A DNA stretch of 15,772 nucleotides from JANRLJ01 sp034437895. GTDB taxonomy: Bacteria > Chloroflexota > Anaerolineae > Aggregatilineales > Phototrophicaceae. How positions within the stretch are numbered: position 1 is the first letter of the stretch; every line of letters starts with the position of its first letter. The stretch is taken from the NCBI GenBank assembly GCA_034437895.1, contig DAOTTO010000150.1:1-15772 (forward strand), read 5' to 3'. The notes under the pieces were generated by a model. That model saw only the letters and a list, made by a program, of their open reading frames with translations, was not told where the DNA came from and did no database searches. The position numbers were made by a program, and so were the translations under genes. Shown piece by piece: positions 13,918-15,772 of the stretch.

Positions 13918-15772
13918 TTAGGGACAGGCATAAAAGGGTGAAACTGGCGTAGCAGGTGTTGCGCCTAGATTCAAATACCAACCATCGTATAGACAAAATT
14001 GTCTTGCAAGTGTACCTAATACTTCTTGATATACTTGTTGCGATGACCCTAAACCACCAAATGGAACTGGGTTTGCACCCCTCATATTCAATTGAAATGC
14101 TAAATGAGTAGGAACCCCTGCTGCAATACCACAGGTATTTAACTCGTCACTTCTACAGAGGTTGGCTATAGGCTGTCCAGCCCTAACTTCAAGAAAAGCC
14201 TGATTCCCGACTATACTGTCTCTAAGATGTGTTAAAATGACCTCTCTATCGTTATTCAACCGCGTTTGTCCACAATCTGGTTGCCCACTTGAGGCAACTT
14301 GATCTATATTGATAATAATTGTATGGCTAGCCGAATCGTAAACAGCACAACCACTCACAGGAGCATAAATAGGTATCCTGACCCCACCTTGTGAGGGATT
14401 ACAATTTGCCTGAGTGGAATCCGTATCTATACAAAGTTCGATATTTACTGGAACGACATCCAATGTTGTCCCCGGTGTAGGTGGTGTAGGTCCGTAATGC
14501 AATCCATAACTCCCCATGTGAGCAGGCGGTAGTTGATTAAACGCGACAGGCGTTGTCGTAAGATTAGCACCACGTCCAAAGGGTGAGTAGTAAACAGGTG
14601 TAGGGCCACCAGCAATCACCGGCGCGGCGAAAGTCGCTGGTGCGATGTGGGGTAAACCGCCATTCGGAATGAGGTTGAGGGATTCATAACTGCAATCCGT
14701 CAAAATCGTACGGCCATCTATAAAAACATAAAGCGTGGTTGAACCGCCAGAATAAGTGAGTGGAAGCGCAACCTGAACCCATTTAATCGTTGAGTCAACC
14801 CAAGGAATGACACCTGCATAAGCAATGATTTCCGAAGCACCCCAACCGATTGTTGGCACTGTGCCGGGTTGCCCTACACTGGGAGACGTATTAGGTAGCC
14901 ACAACCAAGAACGACTCGGATAATCTACTATGCTTCCATCCGACTTCACGGTAAAGAAAATATTGTTGCCGTATGTAGAAACCTGCGCTCGTAATGGAGT
15001 TGTATTTGTGCCAGTGAGTTGACTGCCAATTACATCAGGCGCGGTGGTTGAGGTGCAAGGTGGCAAGGGTGTAGGGGATGGGGTAAACGTCGGCGTTGGA
15101 GTCCGTGTCACCGTTGGCGTTGCGGTAGCCGTTGTTGTGCCGCAGGCAATCGCATTGGTGGCATACGGCACATAGACCGCCGTTCCATAAAGCGCGTCGC
15201 GTGTCCCGTTGCTTGTACCCGTTCTATTGGGTCCGCTGCTGCTGCCCCACCAGTTGGCATAGGCATTCACGCCATTGGTGGTATATAGCCCATAACCACC
15301 TGCACTGTTGGCATTGATACACCCTCCACTAACAGCCGTTGCGTTAGAAAAGCTCAAGAATACCCCTTCACCGTTACGACTGGTACTATTGCTGCGAATG
15401 TTGCTGCGCGTGATGATGACATCACTTGAGTCTGTACCAACACCACCGCCATCGCCTATAGGGGTTCCGCCTGCGTTACTGGAGTTATTATTATTACGAA
15501 ACGTACTCCTATCTGCTTGAAGGAGGCCTCCAAATACGTAAATTCCGCCGCCAATCGTCTGGAAGTTATCGGCAGCTTGCGCGCTATTATTCTCGATTAC
15601 GGTGTTACTCAGGTAAACATCGCCCTGAACACTCAAGATTCCCCCACCGCCAAGAATTGTTGCTACCCCATCTCTTACAATTAGCCCATTTAAATGAAGC
15701 TCTCCGGTACCGTTCACGGCAAAAATGCGGAATTTGGGTATTCCACTGCCGGTATCGCGCCGAATGGTCGTA
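13918..15772 (-). CDS. A1: secreted beta-helix / Thr-Pro linker / degenerate M23-like protein, 5' end outside window
   Basis: The frame stays open to the right edge (before GTG 15717 it reads RRDTGSGIPKFRIFAV), so the N-terminus is missing. The visible part has four regions: right-handed beta-helix coils (for example NTVIENNSAQ, GGGIYVFGGLLQADRSTF); the NWWGSSSGPN helix-end motif; a Thr-Pro linker at about 15058-15138; and a 380-residue C-terminal region. Within that region 14083-14520 reads as an M23-like fold: LHYG, VRIPIYAPVSGCAVY, a THL segment, VRAGQPIANLC and THLAF. Catalytic M23 enzymes need HxxxD and HxH; here these are HYGPT and HLA, so zinc binding is probably lost. Many cysteines suggest disulfides. 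B1 follows after 19 bp. Beta-helix domains often bind or cleave polysaccharide or act as adhesins. The precise role is unknown. Confidence 0.82.
   Translation of the reverse strand, partial: TTIRRDTGSGIPKFRIFAVNGTGELHLNGLIVRDGVATILGGGGILSVQGDVYLSNTVIENNSAQAADNFQTIGGGIYVFGGLLQADRSTFRNNNNSSNAGGTPIGDGGGVGTDSSDVIITRSNIRSNSTSRNGEGVFLSFSNATAVSGGCINANSAGGYGLYTTNGVNAYANWWGSSSGPNRTGTSNGTRDALYGTAVYVPYATNAIACGTTTATATPTVTRTPTPTFTPSPTPLPPCTSTTAPDVIGSQLTGTNTTPLRAQVSTYGNNIFFTVKSDGSIVDYPSRSWLWLPNTSPSVGQPGTVPTIGWGASEIIAYAGVIPWVDSTIKWVQVALPLTYSGGSTTLYVFIDGRTILTDCSYESLNLIPNGGLPHIAPATFAAPVIAGGPTPVYYSPFGRGANLTTTPVAFNQLPPAHMGSYGLHYGPTPPTPGTTLDVVPVNIELCIDTDSTQANCNPSQGGVRIPIYAPVSGCAVYDSASHTIIINIDQVASSGQPDCGQTRLNNDREVILTHLRDSIVGNQAFLEVRAGQPIANLCRSDELNTCGIAAGVPTHLAFQLNMRGANPVPFGGLGSSQQVYQEVLGTLARQFCLYDGWYLNLGATPATPVSPFYACP
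14083..14520 (-). other. degenerate M23/LytM-like domain within A1
   Basis: The order of motifs matches M23 peptidases: an H-rich start (HYG), the strand-turn IPIYAPVSG, a THL strand, the AGQPI turn and THLAF. The second histidine of HxH is alanine, and the aspartate of HxxxD is threonine. The corresponding A2 region is 11215-11697. This is assigned by motif reading only. Confidence 0.55.
15058..15138 (-). repeat. Thr-Pro-rich linker repeat in A1
   Basis: About 27 residues of TPT-type units (TATATPTVTRTPTPTFTPSP) end in LPPC. It is shorter than the A2 linker, as expected of a repeat that changes length by slippage. Confidence 0.75.
15108..15322. repeat. A-gene conserved block, right copy
   Basis: This is the partner of 12261-12475. 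The near-identical core is 15142-15258. Flanking coding DNA on both sides is far more diverged. Confidence 0.88.

Noticed and set aside
6143..15772. Array as an integrated mobile element or prophage
   Set aside because: No transposase, integrase, phage structural gene, terminal inverted repeats or tRNA-type attachment site is visible. The repeats are explained by gene-cassette duplication.

Overview
The window looks like chromosomal DNA from a Chloroflexota bacterium, probably Anaerolineae-like. This is inferred from family content, not from a marker gene: a protein with two NBR1-type Ig domains fused to a C39-like peptidase, Thr-Pro-rich linkers in large secreted proteins, and many secreted WSPDG-type beta-propellers. 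There is no rRNA, tRNA, CRISPR array, transposase or phage gene, and no gene-free stretch longer than about 210 bases.

Left part (1-6060), ordinary housekeeping and accessory genes. A small minus-strand hypothetical protein (45-263) is followed by two plus-strand DMT/EamA transporters (454-1386 and 1551-2474). A convergent 80-residue hypothetical gene (2471-2713, minus) overlaps the second transporter by 4 bp. Next comes the NBR1-Ig/C39-like protein (2934-4211) with a strong intrinsic terminator, then a DUF2231 membrane protein (4368-4838) and a short-chain dehydrogenase of the general-stress type (4891-5757). A 58-residue acidic ORF lies on the minus strand (5787-5963).

Right part (6143-15772), all on the minus strand: a degenerating tandem array of one two-gene cassette. 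Gene 'A' encodes a secreted right-handed beta-helix region, a Thr-Pro linker and a C-terminal domain that reads like a degenerate M23 (LytM-type) peptidase. Gene 'B' encodes a roughly 445-residue secreted TolB/WD40-like beta-propeller ending in PLGWV(A/S)R. In transcription order: A1 (runs off the right edge)-B1; A2 (lacks the 5' beta-helix part)-B2; a chimera in which the 5' third of B3 is joined to the last 12 codons of a lost A3; B4; B5. Each A stop codon is followed 19-24 bp later by the B start. B2, B4 and B5 are each followed by a similar GGCGGCA-type terminator.

The copies have strongly conserved ends and diverged middles. Together with a 253-bp repeat carrying only 3 differences (including non-coding DNA), this points to recent duplication, deletion and probably gene conversion. 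The A/B pair is the most interesting item in the window. Its function cannot be read from the sequence, but constant pairing, secretion signals on B, repeated duplication and diversification fit a surface-exposed or extracellular system.
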